Shown here: in pieces, positions 26,543 through 35,622 of the stretch
How the letters are laid out: every line of letters begins with the position of its first letter
Position numbering within the stretch: the first letter of the stretch is position 1
Assembly: GCA_016286385.1 (NCBI GenBank)
Contig: JAEESO010000001.1
Span: 62,001-126,000, forward strand
Length of the DNA stretch: 64,000 bases
Origin: Bacteroidales bacterium
GTDB taxonomy: Bacteria > Bacteroidota > Bacteroidia > Bacteroidales > UBA932
Direction: 5' to 3'
The notes under the pieces: generated by a model
What the model saw: only the letters and a program-made list of their open reading frames with translations
The model's database searches: none
What the model was told of the DNA's origin: nothing
Made by a program: the position numbers and the translations under genes

Positions 26543-28729
26543 TTACAGCGTAAAGGGGATATCTGCCCTGATATCGGCCGAAGAGGTGCCTATGAGCGCG
26601 TGGAATTCGCCGGGTTCGGCTACCCATTCGTGGGTATCGGCATCAAAGAAACTGAGGGCTTCCTGGCCGATACTGAATTCTATACGGCGGCTCTCCCCGG
26701 GCTCCAGATAAACTTTCTCAAAGCCCTTGAGCTCCTTGGAGGGACGCTCAACGGAGGCCTCGGTGTCGCTGATATAAAGCTGCACAACCTCCGCTCCGGC
26801 CCTTTCTCCCGTGTTCTTAAGGGTGGCGGATACCTTGAATCCCTTGCCGCTTTTCTTAACACGCGCGTCGGAAATTTCAAAACTGGTGTAACTGAGGCCG
26901 TGGCCGAAGGGGTACTGCACGGCGATTCCCTTGGTGTCGTACCAGCGGTAGCCCACGAAGATGCCTTCCGTGTAGTACTCCTGCCACCACTCCTTGCCTT
27001 CTTCCTGGACGCCCGGATACTGGCGGGGAGTCTTCAGGGGGCCGTCGGCCGTTGCCAGAGGCATGGTGAAAGGCAGTTTTCCGGAAGGGTTAACCTTTCC
27101 GGTGAGGACATCGGCAAGGGCGTGTCCGCTTTCGGAGCCGCCATACCAGGCCTGGACTATGGCGTTTACTTTCCCGGCCCAGGGCATAGCCACGGGTGAG
27201 CCGGAGATATTTACAACTATTAGATTCGGAGTTACTTCAGCCAGGGCGTCAATCAGTTCATTCTGGCAGTAGGGGAGGGTGATGTCAAAGCGGTCTGTGC
27301 CCTCGTTGTCCTGGTAGAAACTCTTGTTGAGGCCGCCGATATAGATCACGTAATCGGCCTCTTTTGCGGCACTTACAGCGTCCTGAAGGAGTTTTTCAGG
27401 GCTTCTGGAGTCCTTGAGGACCTGCCCCGTCACAACCCTGTTGTAAACGGTTGTGGTGTCTCCAACGTATCCGCGTTCCCACACAACATCGGCCTTTCCG
27501 TCAAAGGCTTCCCTCAGGGCATCCAGCGGAATCACCTCATATTTTGTCTTGAGGTTGGAACTGCCGCCGCCCACCACCATCATCTTGTAGGCGTTTTCGC
27601 CGATGAGGAGCACCTTGCTGCCATCAGAGGGGTTAAGAGGCAGGGCACCGTCATTTTTCAGGAGCACAATGCCGTCGGCCGCAATGTCACGGGCGGCCTG
27701 GAAATGCTCCGGGGAGGTGAAACTGCCGTAGTGCGGGGTGTCGCTCATGGAAGTGCGATAAACTGTGCGGAGTATACGGCGCACTTTGTCATTTAGCACT
27801 TCTTCCGTAGCCCTTCCGTCCCTCAGACGCTCCAGATAAGGATTTGCCAGGTGGTACTCATCATAGCCGTTGGAGGCTGCGCCCCTGAGGCCATTTGTCC
27901 AGGTGCCCATCTCAATGTCAAGGCCACCTGTGATGGCGGCATCGTCTTCACGGCAACCGCCCCAGTCGCTTATCACCACCCCGTCAAAGCCCCATTCTCC
28001 CTTCAGGATGTCGTTCAGGAGCCTGTGGTTGTGGCAGTTGAATTCTCCGTTCCAGAGGTTGTAGGAGCCCATAATGGCCCAGGCGCCGCCTTCCTGGACG
28101 GCAGCCTTGAAGGCCGGCAGGTAAATCTCATACATAGTGCGGTCATCCACCACGGAGTTTGTGGCGGTGCGCCTCATTTCCTGATTGTTCACCGCAAAGT
28201 GCTTCACGCAGGCCGCAACGCCGTTTTGCTGCACTCCCTTCACGTAAGGCACCACAAGGGCCGATGCCAGGTACGGGTCCTCGCCCATGTACTCGAAGGT
28301 ACGGCCTCCAAGAGGGGTTCGGCAAATATTCACGCCGGGGCCAAGCAGTATGTCTTTTTTGCGGTAGCGGGCTTCCTGGCCGATGCAGTCACCGTACAGC
28401 GCGCTCATTTCCCGGTTCCAGGTGGCGGCAAGGTTTATGAGTGCGGGGAAGGCTGTGCAGGAGTCGTTGGTCCAGCCGGCCTGGTCCCAGTCGTCCCACA
28501 GAACCTCCGGCCTTATGCCGTGAGGACCGTCCGTGTGCCAGAGTTCAGGGATTCCAAGCCTTGGTACGCCGGCGCTGGAGAACTTGGACTGGGCGTGGGT
28601 CATGGCCACTTTCTCCTCCAGTGTCATCCGGGAGAGGGTGCTCTCCACCTTTTCTTCAAGGGATGAATTATGCTGCCGGGCGCAGCCTGCGACGGCCAGT
28701 ACGATGAGGGCAAAAAAGACTTTTTCCAT
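26543..28729 (-). CDS. GH3 family beta-glycosidase, lipoprotein
   Basis: The protein has 728 residues with a lipoprotein signal ending at Cys16 (AVAGC). It is the full three-domain GH3: TIM barrel, alpha/beta sandwich and C-terminal FN3-like domain. The nucleophile is Asp255 in VVISDWGG; KHF (Lys176-His177) and the substrate-binding HTDGPHG motif are present. GH3 enzymes of this length are beta-glucosidases, xylosidases or related exo-enzymes. It starts 3 bp after the DUF4434 gene's stop in the ROK-led operon. The sugar specificity is not readable here. Confidence 0.92.
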   Translation of the reverse strand: MEKVFFALIVLAVAGCARQHNSSLEEKVESTLSRMTLEEKVAMTHAQSKFSSAGVPRLGIPELWHTDGPHGIRPEVLWDDWDQAGWTNDSCTAFPALINLAATWNREMSALYGDCIGQEARYRKKDILLGPGVNICRTPLGGRTFEYMGEDPYLASALVVPYVKGVQQNGVAACVKHFAVNNQEMRRTATNSVVDDRTMYEIYLPAFKAAVQEGGAWAIMGSYNLWNGEFNCHNHRLLNDILKGEWGFDGVVISDWGGCREDDAAITGGLDIEMGTWTNGLRGAASNGYDEYHLANPYLERLRDGRATEEVLNDKVRRILRTVYRTSMSDTPHYGSFTSPEHFQAARDIAADGIVLLKNDGALPLNPSDGSKVLLIGENAYKMMVVGGGSSNLKTKYEVIPLDALREAFDGKADVVWERGYVGDTTTVYNRVVTGQVLKDSRSPEKLLQDAVSAAKEADYVIYIGGLNKSFYQDNEGTDRFDITLPYCQNELIDALAEVTPNLIVVNISGSPVAMPWAGKVNAIVQAWYGGSESGHALADVLTGKVNPSGKLPFTMPLATADGPLKTPRQYPGVQEEGKEWWQEYYTEGIFVGYRWYDTKGIAVQYPFGHGLSYTSFEISDARVKKSGKGFKVSATLKNTGERAGAEVVQLYISDTEASVERPSKELKGFEKVYLEPGESRRIEFSIGQEALSFFDADTHEWVAEPGEFHALIGTSSADIRADIPFTL

Positions 28730-28732
28730 ATA

Positions 28733-29818
28733 CTATATTCCGAAGTATTCGCGGTAACGGTCGTACAGATGGCCGGCCTGCGCATATGCGCTCTGGGGGC
28801 TCATGAAGTGGGAGAACTCAAAGGTGATGGCTTTGTCGTAGCCGCAGCGCTTTGCCGCCTCCAGTTTCAGGCGCAGTTTGTCAAACTTGATGGGGAAAAA
28901 GCGTATGGGCATGTCGCGGTCAAAGCTTTCGGCGTTGGTCCAGCACTGCATCCCGTATCTATCGGCCAGTTTCTTATTCACGGAGAAGAAGGCGTCAAGT
29001 TCGTCGTAGTCTATGTGTCCGTCCTGGAAGGCGCAGGCGTCAACGTACTCGTGGATCCCGTCAAATATCTCGTTCCACTCCCTCTCGTGCTGCTCTATTC
29101 CCACGGCCTGCTCCCTTGTGATATTGCCGCTGGCGGCATCCACGGCCTTCTTGCCGTCTATCCAGGGGGAGATGAAGGTGGGAAGCCCGCCGCTGACCTC
29201 CTTGCACTGGCGGCCCATGGTGCGAAAACTCTCAATTGCACCCTTGGTGGCACGGGAAATCTCTCCTGAGATGTACCAGCCGCCAAAACTTGAGTACTTG
29301 GAGCCGTAGCGCTCCCATATCTCGTCGATCACAAATTTGTTTGCCTCCACCTCGTAGCTCATATCTCCGGTGTCCCAGTATTTTCCGGAATCGTAGAGGC
29401 CAAGCCAGAACTTCATCCCGTACTTCTGGGCCAATCGGCAGAACATATCAATAAGGTCTACGGAAGGCATATAGCAGCCCTTCTTGAGAAGGTACGGTGA
29501 AGGGTAGGTGATGAATTTGCGGTAGCCGCAGCGGATGTCGATTACGGTGTCAATGCCCATATCCTTCATATAGCGGAAGTCACGGTCCCACTCTGCCTCT
29601 CCCCAGTTCTGGTGGGGGATGTCGTGGGAAATCTCGTCCAGGAAGGTGCCCGTTATGGGAAGGGCGTTGGCCTTCTCCACAATGAGTTTGGATTTTACTG
29701 AAGAATCCAGTTCAATGCCGTATCTGTCTTTGTCTGAAGGTTTACAGGCCGATGCCAGAAGCGGTGCCGCCACGGCTGCCACGGCGCCCTTTTTCAAGAA
29801 ATCTCTGCGGTTTTCCAT
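28733..29818 (-). CDS. DUF4434-type putative glycosidase with Tat lipoprotein signal
   Basis: The protein has 361 residues. The N-terminus carries a twin-arginine signal (NRRDFLKKG) that ends in a lipobox (LLASAC, Cys25), so it is exported folded and then lipidated. The rest is a probable TIM barrel of the DUF4434 type, with GTFLDEISHDIPHQNWGE, FWLGLYDSG, GGWYISGEIS and FQDGHIDYDE. The conserved Glu and Asp at strand ends suggest a hydrolase, but the family lacks a defined activity to my knowledge. It lies between the ROK regulator (12 bp) and GH3 (3 bp). Confidence 0.68.
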   Translation of the reverse strand: MENRRDFLKKGAVAAVAAPLLASACKPSDKDRYGIELDSSVKSKLIVEKANALPITGTFLDEISHDIPHQNWGEAEWDRDFRYMKDMGIDTVIDIRCGYRKFITYPSPYLLKKGCYMPSVDLIDMFCRLAQKYGMKFWLGLYDSGKYWDTGDMSYEVEANKFVIDEIWERYGSKYSSFGGWYISGEISRATKGAIESFRTMGRQCKEVSGGLPTFISPWIDGKKAVDAASGNITREQAVGIEQHEREWNEIFDGIHEYVDACAFQDGHIDYDELDAFFSVNKKLADRYGMQCWTNAESFDRDMPIRFFPIKFDKLRLKLEAAKRCGYDKAITFEFSHFMSPQSAYAQAGHLYDRYREYFGI

Positions 29819-29830
29819 ATTTGATGAAGT

Positions 29831-31033
29831 TTATTGTTTTATCAGGTAACTATGCTTTGCAAGGAGACTGGAGCCTATTGCTCCGGCTTTCTCGCCAAGC
29901 TGGGACACCTTGATCACTGTGTCGCTGTTTACAAGGTTGAGGGAAAGCTTGTTCACCGTGCTCCTGAGGGGCGGAATAAGGTATTTTTCCGTGGCGCAGA
30001 GCCTGCCCCCGATGACCACTATGTTGGGGTTGAAGATGTTGATGAGGCCGGCTACGGCGCGTCCCAGGGTCTCTCCAACCTCCTCCACGCATTCAATGCA
30101 GAGCACATCCTCCTTTTTCACTGCGTCAAGTATGCTGTCAAGGGTAATCTCTTCTCCGGCGGCATAGGACTTTGACAGCACGGAGGCGCGTCCGTCGGAG
30201 AGTTTCCCCACAACAAGCCTGTGGAGGGCGCTTCCGGATGCACCTGTCTCCAGGCAGCCAATCTTTCCGCATCGGCATGGAATATTGTTGTCAAGGAGGG
30301 GGAAGTGCCCTATTTCTCCGGAAAAGCCGGATTTCCCGTAGTAGAGTTTCCCGTCCATCACCATACCCATACCAAGGCCCCAGCCAACGTTGAGGAAAAG
30401 GATGTCTCCTTCCGTGCCGGGGAGGCTGCTCATATACTCACCCCACGCCATTGCGCGGGAGTCGTTCTCTACCACCACGGGTTTCCCGAATTCGGCCTCC
30501 AGAATGTCCCTGAAGGGCTTTTCTTCACTTATGAAGAAGGAGTAACTGTAGCCTGTGCCGTGGTTTACACGGCCTGTGATGTCCACCCCGTAACCTGCCA
30601 CTGCGGAACTGTCAATCCTCATCTTGGACTCCAGGCATTTGCGTACGGCAAGGCACATCTCATGGACAGATTCTTCCGTCTTTTCAAGGTGAAAGGGAAT
30701 GCTTTCCACGGCGTGGACAAGCTGCCCGGGGAAATCCGTGGCCGCAACGGTGATACGCTCCTGCTCCACGTGCACCCCCACAAAGTATCCCGCCTTGGGA
30801 TTGAGGCCGAATATGCTTGCGCGCCGCCCTCCGGAGGACCCCGTTTTCCCAAGGTCCACAAGGTAGCCATCGGCCACCATCTCCGTCACTATGCGCGTGA
30901 CTTTTGGGATGCTGGCGTCCAGAAGCCGTGCAAAATCCGCTATGCTGTAACCCTGGCGGTTTGAGCACAGGGACAGGATGGTTTTCTTTTCCGGGGCATA
31001 ATGCCCGCTGATATTTTGGGACAGAGGATCCAT
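29831..31033 (-). CDS. ROK-family transcriptional regulator (NagC/XylR type)
   Basis: The protein has 400 residues. A winged helix lies at about 18-75 (SIADFARLLDASIPKVTRIVTEM), followed by a ROK sugar-sensing domain. The conserved END motif (Asp191), NVGWGLGMG and the zinc motif CRCGKIGCLE (Cys253, Cys255, Cys260) are present. It is the first gene of the minus-strand operon and divergent from the AGE-SusCD operon, so it is placed to control both. A perfect 9-bp inverted repeat between the two promoters (31086-31110) is the likely operator. In this family a sugar or sugar phosphate usually relieves repression. The effector is unknown. Confidence 0.9.
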   Translation of the reverse strand: MDPLSQNISGHYAPEKKTILSLCSNRQGYSIADFARLLDASIPKVTRIVTEMVADGYLVDLGKTGSSGGRRASIFGLNPKAGYFVGVHVEQERITVAATDFPGQLVHAVESIPFHLEKTEESVHEMCLAVRKCLESKMRIDSSAVAGYGVDITGRVNHGTGYSYSFFISEEKPFRDILEAEFGKPVVVENDSRAMAWGEYMSSLPGTEGDILFLNVGWGLGMGMVMDGKLYYGKSGFSGEIGHFPLLDNNIPCRCGKIGCLETGASGSALHRLVVGKLSDGRASVLSKSYAAGEEITLDSILDAVKKEDVLCIECVEEVGETLGRAVAGLINIFNPNIVVIGGRLCATEKYLIPPLRSTVNKLSLNLVNSDTVIKVSQLGEKAGAIGSSLLAKHSYLIKQ

Positions 31034-31052
31034 TATGTGGCTCAGGTTTTTG

Positions 31053-31084
31053 CAAATATAGTGAATAGAAATCTGAATTGCAAG
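31053..31084 (-). promoter_or_regulatory. Putative promoter of the ROK-led operon
   Basis: On the minus strand the -7 element TATATTTG lies at 31053-31060, 20 bp upstream of the ROK start codon. A weak -33 (CTTG) sits at 31081-31084 with 20-bp spacing. Confidence 0.5.
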
Positions 31085-31085
31085 A

Positions 31086-31110
31086 ACTTTTTAATGAATC
31101 GTTAAAAAGT
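31086..31110. promoter_or_regulatory. Candidate ROK operator, perfect 9-bp inverted repeat
   Basis: ACTTTTTAA (31086-31094) and TTAAAAAGT (31102-31110) form a perfect inverted repeat around a 7-bp spacer. ROK regulators of NagC type bind AT-rich inverted repeats of this size. The site lies between the divergent ROK and AGE promoters, directly upstream of the ROK -33 region and about 33 bp upstream of the plus-strand -33 box. Confidence 0.5.
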
Positions 31111-31142
31111 ATGGTGGGGTTGTAAATAAATTGAAAAAAAGT

Positions 31143-31173
31143 TTTGGCTTATTTCGATTTATTTCTATATTTG
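31143..31173 (+). promoter_or_regulatory. Consensus Bacteroidota promoter of the AGE-SusCD operon
   Basis: TTTG at 31143-31146 and TATATTTG at 31166-31173 are separated by exactly 19 bp, a perfect match to the Bacteroides TTTG-N19-TAnnTTTG consensus. The 5' leader before the AGE start codon would be about 37 bases. Confidence 0.78.
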
Positions 31174-31214
31174 TGGAGACTTAACCGAAAAACCATATAA
31201 ACACTAAACCCAAA

Positions 31215-32399
31215 ATGATGAAAGAAAGTTTTGGACAAATGGCAGAGCGCTACCGTAAAGAACTGTATGGCAGCGTGTTGCCTTTCTGGCTGGAAAAGTC
31301 CCAGGACCTTGAGTACGGAGGATATTTCACCTGCCTTAACCGTGACGGAAGTGTTTTTGACACTGACAAGTTCGTGTGGCTGCAAGGAAGGGAAGTGTGG
31401 ATGTTCGCTATGCTTTATAATAAGGTAGAGAAAAACCCGCAGTGGCTTCAGTGCGCCCTTCAGGGCGGAATGTTCCTTGAGAAATACGGCCACGACGGAA
31501 ACTATGACTTCTACTTCTCCCTCACCCGTGAAGGGAAGCCCATCATAGCCCCATACAATATCTTCTCCAACACATTTGCCTGTATGGCGTTTGCGCAGCT
31601 GGCGGTGGCAACCGGAGAGGAGCATTGGGCCGATATCGCCCGCAAGACCTTCCAGCGCATCCTTGACCGCCGCTCCAACCCAAAGGGCCGCTGGCTCAAG
31701 GCCGTGCCCGGCACAAGGCCCATGAAGGACTTCGCCCTTCCCATGATCATCTGCAACATGGCCCTGGAGATAGAGCCCATCATTGAGGACAAGTCTCTCC
31801 TTGACAAAACCATAGAGGAGGCCCTTCATGAGGTATTTGACGTGTTCTACCAGCCGGACCTTGGCGTAATGGTGGAAAACCTTGCCCCGGACGGAAGTCT
31901 CATTGACTGCTTTGAGGGCCGCCGCATCAATCCCGGACATGACCTTGAGGCGCTGTGGTTCATGATGAACCTGGGCCTCAGGCTCCACAGGCAAGATATC
32001 ATTGACAAGAGCGTGGAGATAGCCCTCCGCGTAATTGACTACGGCTGGGACAAGGAGTACGGCGGAATCTTCTACTTTATGGACCGCAAGGGTTATCCCA
32101 CCCAGGAACTTGAATGGGACCAGAAACTCTGGTGGGTTCATCTTGAGAGCGCCATCTGTATGATAAAGGGGTATCAGCTTACAGGCAATGAGAAGTGCCT
32201 GGAGTGGTTTGAGAAGCTGGACAGTTACCTCTGGACACACTTCAAGGATAAGGAGTATCCTGAGTGGTACGGTTACCTCAACCGCAGGGGAGAGGTCCTT
32301 CTGCCTCTTAAGGGCGGCAAGTGGAAGGGCTGCTTCCACGTGCCCCGCGGCCTCTATCAGATAAGTACAATCTTACAGGAAATAGCAGACAAACAATAA
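31215..32399 (+). CDS. AGE-family epimerase (N-acylglucosamine/mannose-type 2-epimerase)
   Basis: The protein has 394 residues (start at 31215 or the next codon). It is an (alpha/alpha)6-barrel AGE-family enzyme: Arg59 in LQGREVWMF, His242 in NPGHDLEALW, His309 in LWWVHLESA and His375 in KGCFHVPRGLYQ. These match the conserved Arg and catalytic His residues of the family. Members interconvert GlcNAc/ManNAc, glucose/mannose or cellobiose-type disaccharides at C2. There is no signal peptide, so it is cytosolic. It is the first gene of the second locus, 3 bp before SusC. Given the hexosaminidase and NAGPA genes, a GlcNAc-type substrate is attractive but unproven. Confidence 0.88.
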   Translation: MMKESFGQMAERYRKELYGSVLPFWLEKSQDLEYGGYFTCLNRDGSVFDTDKFVWLQGREVWMFAMLYNKVEKNPQWLQCALQGGMFLEKYGHDGNYDFYFSLTREGKPIIAPYNIFSNTFACMAFAQLAVATGEEHWADIARKTFQRILDRRSNPKGRWLKAVPGTRPMKDFALPMIICNMALEIEPIIEDKSLLDKTIEEALHEVFDVFYQPDLGVMVENLAPDGSLIDCFEGRRINPGHDLEALWFMMNLGLRLHRQDIIDKSVEIALRVIDYGWDKEYGGIFYFMDRKGYPTQELEWDQKLWWVHLESAICMIKGYQLTGNEKCLEWFEKLDSYLWTHFKDKEYPEWYGYLNRRGEVLLPLKGGKWKGCFHVPRGLYQISTILQEIADKQ

Positions 32400-32402
32400 A
32401 CT

Positions 32403-35400
32403 ATGAAAGGTTTACTCAGATTGTTATTCGCCGTGGCGGCAGCGCTTCTGCTGTCCGTCCCGGCCTTTGCCCAGGGGACGCTCCGCGGCAAGGTGACAGA
32501 CCAGGACGGCGCGCCGCTTCCCGGAGTCACCGTGCTGGTGAAAGGCACCTCGCAGGGCACGATGACAGGCGCCGACGGCAGTTATTCAATGCCGGCGGCC
32601 AAAGGCAGCGTCATAGAGTTCTCCTGCCTCGGCCTTGCAACACAGGAATTCACCTTCGACGGCCGCAGCGCCATCAACGTCCGGATGACGGAAGATGCCT
32701 TGTATCTTGACGACGTAGTGGTGGTTGGTTACGGCACCGCCAAGAAGGAAACCCTCACGGCGGCTGTATCGGCCATAAAGGGCGACGAACTCCTCAAGGC
32801 CCCCGCCACAAACGTGTCACAGGTGCTTGCCGGTAAACTTTCCGGTATATCCTCCGTGCAGGAATCCGGTGAGCCGGGCCTTGACCAGGCCTCCCTCCGC
32901 ATCCGCGGCTCCGTGTACGGCGTGGCGTACGTTGTGGACGGATTCCCGGTGGAGAGCATCAACGATATAGATCCTGCCGATATTGAGTCCATCTCCGTCC
33001 TTAAAGATGGTGCATCGGCCGCGGTTTACGGCCTCCAGGCCGCCGGCGGCGTAATCATCGTGACCACCCGCAAAGGTAACAAGGGAGACACCCGCATCAC
33101 CTACAACGGCTCCGTGGGTGCCTCTATGAACGCCAACTTTCCGCAGTTCATGAACGGCCCCCAGTTTGCCTATTATTATAATGTGGCCCAGATGATGGAC
33201 CAGCTGGCCAACGGGGAAATCGCAAGATCGGCCGATTACGTACCCTATTTCACCCAGAAGAACATCCAGGCTATGCGTGAAGGCCGTGACGGCTGGGACA
33301 ACGTAGACTATGTGAAGAAGGTATTCGGCACCGGCCTCACCCAGAAGCACAATGTAACTGTGCAGGGCGGAACTGACAAGGCCCGCTTCTTCACTTCCTT
33401 CGGTATAATGGACCAGAAGGGTAACATAGACCGCTTTAATTACAGGCGCTATAATGTACGTACCAACGTGGAAGGAGACCTTTCCAAGCAGCTCAGCTAC
33501 AAGGTGAGCCTCTCCGGCGTCCTTGGAGACCGTTCCACTCCCGCATTCCTTTCTGGTGGTACTGATGCCGGTTCCACGGAGGTGGGCTGGTTCTCAATCG
33601 CCCGCCAGGTGGTCCAGATGCACCCTTATCTCCCGGAAAAATACGACGGCTACTACACCGGCGCCGTCCAGGACAACCAGAGTTTCCTGGTAAGCCCCCT
33701 CGCCGCCATCTATGAGTCCGGCTACAAGAAGACAAAGAGCCTCCAGGCCGACGTTAACGCCGCCCTGGAATGGTGGGTTCCCTTTGTGAAGGGCCTTTCC
33801 CTCAAGGCATCCGGATCCTATACCTATTCCCAGAGTTACAACAAGAACCTGAGCACCCAGTACACCATGATGCAGCGCGTGCGTACGGACAGCGGCTGGG
33901 AATGGCAGATGCGGAAGGATAACCCCCATATCGGCTCCGATATAAATCCCGCGCCCGCACCTGAGCAGATAAACAACCTTGGAGAAGGCGTCGTGTTCTC
34001 CCAGCAGCTGGTGGGCCAGGCAAGCGTCCAGTACGTTAACAGTTTTGGGAAGAACAACCTGGACCTTATGGCCCTTGCCGAATACCGTGACTACAAGGGA
34101 AACGGCCTTGCCGCATACGTTGAATCCCTTCCTTTCACATCACTTCCGGAACTGTCCAACGGTATTGTCCGCACAAGCCTTCCTGCAAGCGGCTGGAGCG
34201 GTGCCTCAAGGAGCCTCGGCTTTGTGTTCCGCGCCCGTTATGACTACGCAGAGAAGTACCTGGCAGAATTTACAGGCCGATACGACGGCTCCTACAAGTT
34301 TGCAGGTATGGCCAAGACCCGCTGGGGCTTCTTCCCCTCGGTCTCCCTTGGCTGGCGCCTTTCCCAGGAGGAATTCATGAAGGACATCTCCTGGCTGGAC
34401 GACCTTAAGATCCGCGCAAGCGTGGGTCTCCTGGGTAACGACAGCGTAAGTGAATACGCTTTCCTTAGCACCTATGCAAAGGCCGGAAACATTGCCCTTG
34501 GTCAGTACGGAGGGGCAACTCAAGTGGTTCCCTCATATTACACGGACGGCATTGCCAACACTGACCTCACCTGGGAAAAGACCCAGAGCTGGAATGTGGG
34601 TGTTGACTTCTCCCTGTGGGGAGGCCTGCTTGGAATGGAGATAGACGGTTTCTACAACTATACCTACGACATGCTCACTTACCAGAGCACCGGTTTTCCT
34701 TCATCAATGGGCGGCTATTATCCCACCTGGGTAAACAGCAACGCCATTGATGCAAAGGGTATAGATATCCTTGTGCGTCACCGCAATCACTTCCAGCTTG
34801 CCGGAGATCCCCTCTTCTATGAGGTTACCGGAACAGTAACCTACTCTAAGACCCGCTGGCTCAAGTACAACGATGACCCCAACATTGTGGATTACCGCAA
34901 GGTGAGCGGCACCACTTATGGCAGCATAATGTGCTGGCAGGCCGATGGCCTCTACCGCACGGAGGAGGAGATTGACAATTCCTCATGGTACGGAACCCGT
35001 CCCAACCTTGGCGACATCCGCTACATAGACCTTAACGGTGACGGCAAGATAGATGAGGATGACAAAGGCTTCTTCGGCCGCAGCAACCGTCCGGAACTTA
35101 CCTTCGGCCTCAATCTCAACCTTGGCTGGAAGGGCTTCGACTTCAACGCCCAGTTCACGGGAGGCGCCCTCTTTGACGTATCCCTCACCGGCACTTACTA
35201 CAACGACAACGACGACAACACCATCTGGACCCAGACCTTCAAGGAAGGAGGCAACTCCCCGCTGTTCCTGGTTCAGAACGCCTACAGCGAGTTCAATCCC
35301 GGCGGAGCTTTCCCCAGGCTCACCCTGGCAAAGACCAACCACGGCGGCGACAACGGCCTCAGCTCCACTTTCTGGATCAGAGACGGTAAGTATGTGCGCC

Positions 35401-35606
35401 TGAAGACCGCCCAGCTTGGTTACACCTTCCCCAAGAAGTGGACCCAGAAACTTGGAATCCAGGCTTTCCGCATCTTTGTGGAGGGCCAGAACCTGTTCAC
35501 CATAGACGGACTTCCGGAGGGCATAGACCCAGAATCCCCGGGCGTGAACAACGGTTACTATCCCCAGCAGCGCCTGGTGATGGGCGGCATCACCCTTACA
35601 TTCTAA
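32403..35606 (+). CDS. SusC/RagA TonB-dependent outer membrane transporter, second locus
   Basis: The protein has 1067 residues. A signal peptide (1-23, ending AFAQ) precedes a carboxypeptidase-D regulatory-like domain (about 26-100, GKVTDQDGAPLPGVTV). The TonB box region DDVVVVGYGT lies at about 103-112, followed by the plug (LRIRGS, VVDGFPVESI, GGVIIVTTRKG) and a barrel ending in GGITLTF. It imports the glycan fragments captured by the SusD encoded 16 bp downstream. The coding region is markedly GC-rich. It is clearly different in sequence from the SusC at 13604-16648, so the two loci probably take up different fragments. Confidence 0.95.
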   Translation: MKGLLRLLFAVAAALLLSVPAFAQGTLRGKVTDQDGAPLPGVTVLVKGTSQGTMTGADGSYSMPAAKGSVIEFSCLGLATQEFTFDGRSAINVRMTEDALYLDDVVVVGYGTAKKETLTAAVSAIKGDELLKAPATNVSQVLAGKLSGISSVQESGEPGLDQASLRIRGSVYGVAYVVDGFPVESINDIDPADIESISVLKDGASAAVYGLQAAGGVIIVTTRKGNKGDTRITYNGSVGASMNANFPQFMNGPQFAYYYNVAQMMDQLANGEIARSADYVPYFTQKNIQAMREGRDGWDNVDYVKKVFGTGLTQKHNVTVQGGTDKARFFTSFGIMDQKGNIDRFNYRRYNVRTNVEGDLSKQLSYKVSLSGVLGDRSTPAFLSGGTDAGSTEVGWFSIARQVVQMHPYLPEKYDGYYTGAVQDNQSFLVSPLAAIYESGYKKTKSLQADVNAALEWWVPFVKGLSLKASGSYTYSQSYNKNLSTQYTMMQRVRTDSGWEWQMRKDNPHIGSDINPAPAPEQINNLGEGVVFSQQLVGQASVQYVNSFGKNNLDLMALAEYRDYKGNGLAAYVESLPFTSLPELSNGIVRTSLPASGWSGASRSLGFVFRARYDYAEKYLAEFTGRYDGSYKFAGMAKTRWGFFPSVSLGWRLSQEEFMKDISWLDDLKIRASVGLLGNDSVSEYAFLSTYAKAGNIALGQYGGATQVVPSYYTDGIANTDLTWEKTQSWNVGVDFSLWGGLLGMEIDGFYNYTYDMLTYQSTGFPSSMGGYYPTWVNSNAIDAKGIDILVRHRNHFQLAGDPLFYEVTGTVTYSKTRWLKYNDDPNIVDYRKVSGTTYGSIMCWQADGLYRTEEEIDNSSWYGTRPNLGDIRYIDLNGDGKIDEDDKGFFGRSNRPELTFGLNLNLGWKGFDFNAQFTGGALFDVSLTGTYYNDNDDNTIWTQTFKEGGNSPLFLVQNAYSEFNPGGAFPRLTLAKTNHGGDNGLSSTFWIRDGKYVRLKTAQLGYTFPKKWTQKLGIQAFRIFVEGQNLFTIDGLPEGIDPESPGVNNGYYPQQRLVMGGITLTF

Positions 35607-35622
35607 AGGAGGAGGAAAGACT

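Noticed and set aside
31149..32339. 396-aa open frame on the minus strand
   Set aside because: It is the antisense shadow of the AGE epimerase, which has complete catalytic residues and a consensus promoter.
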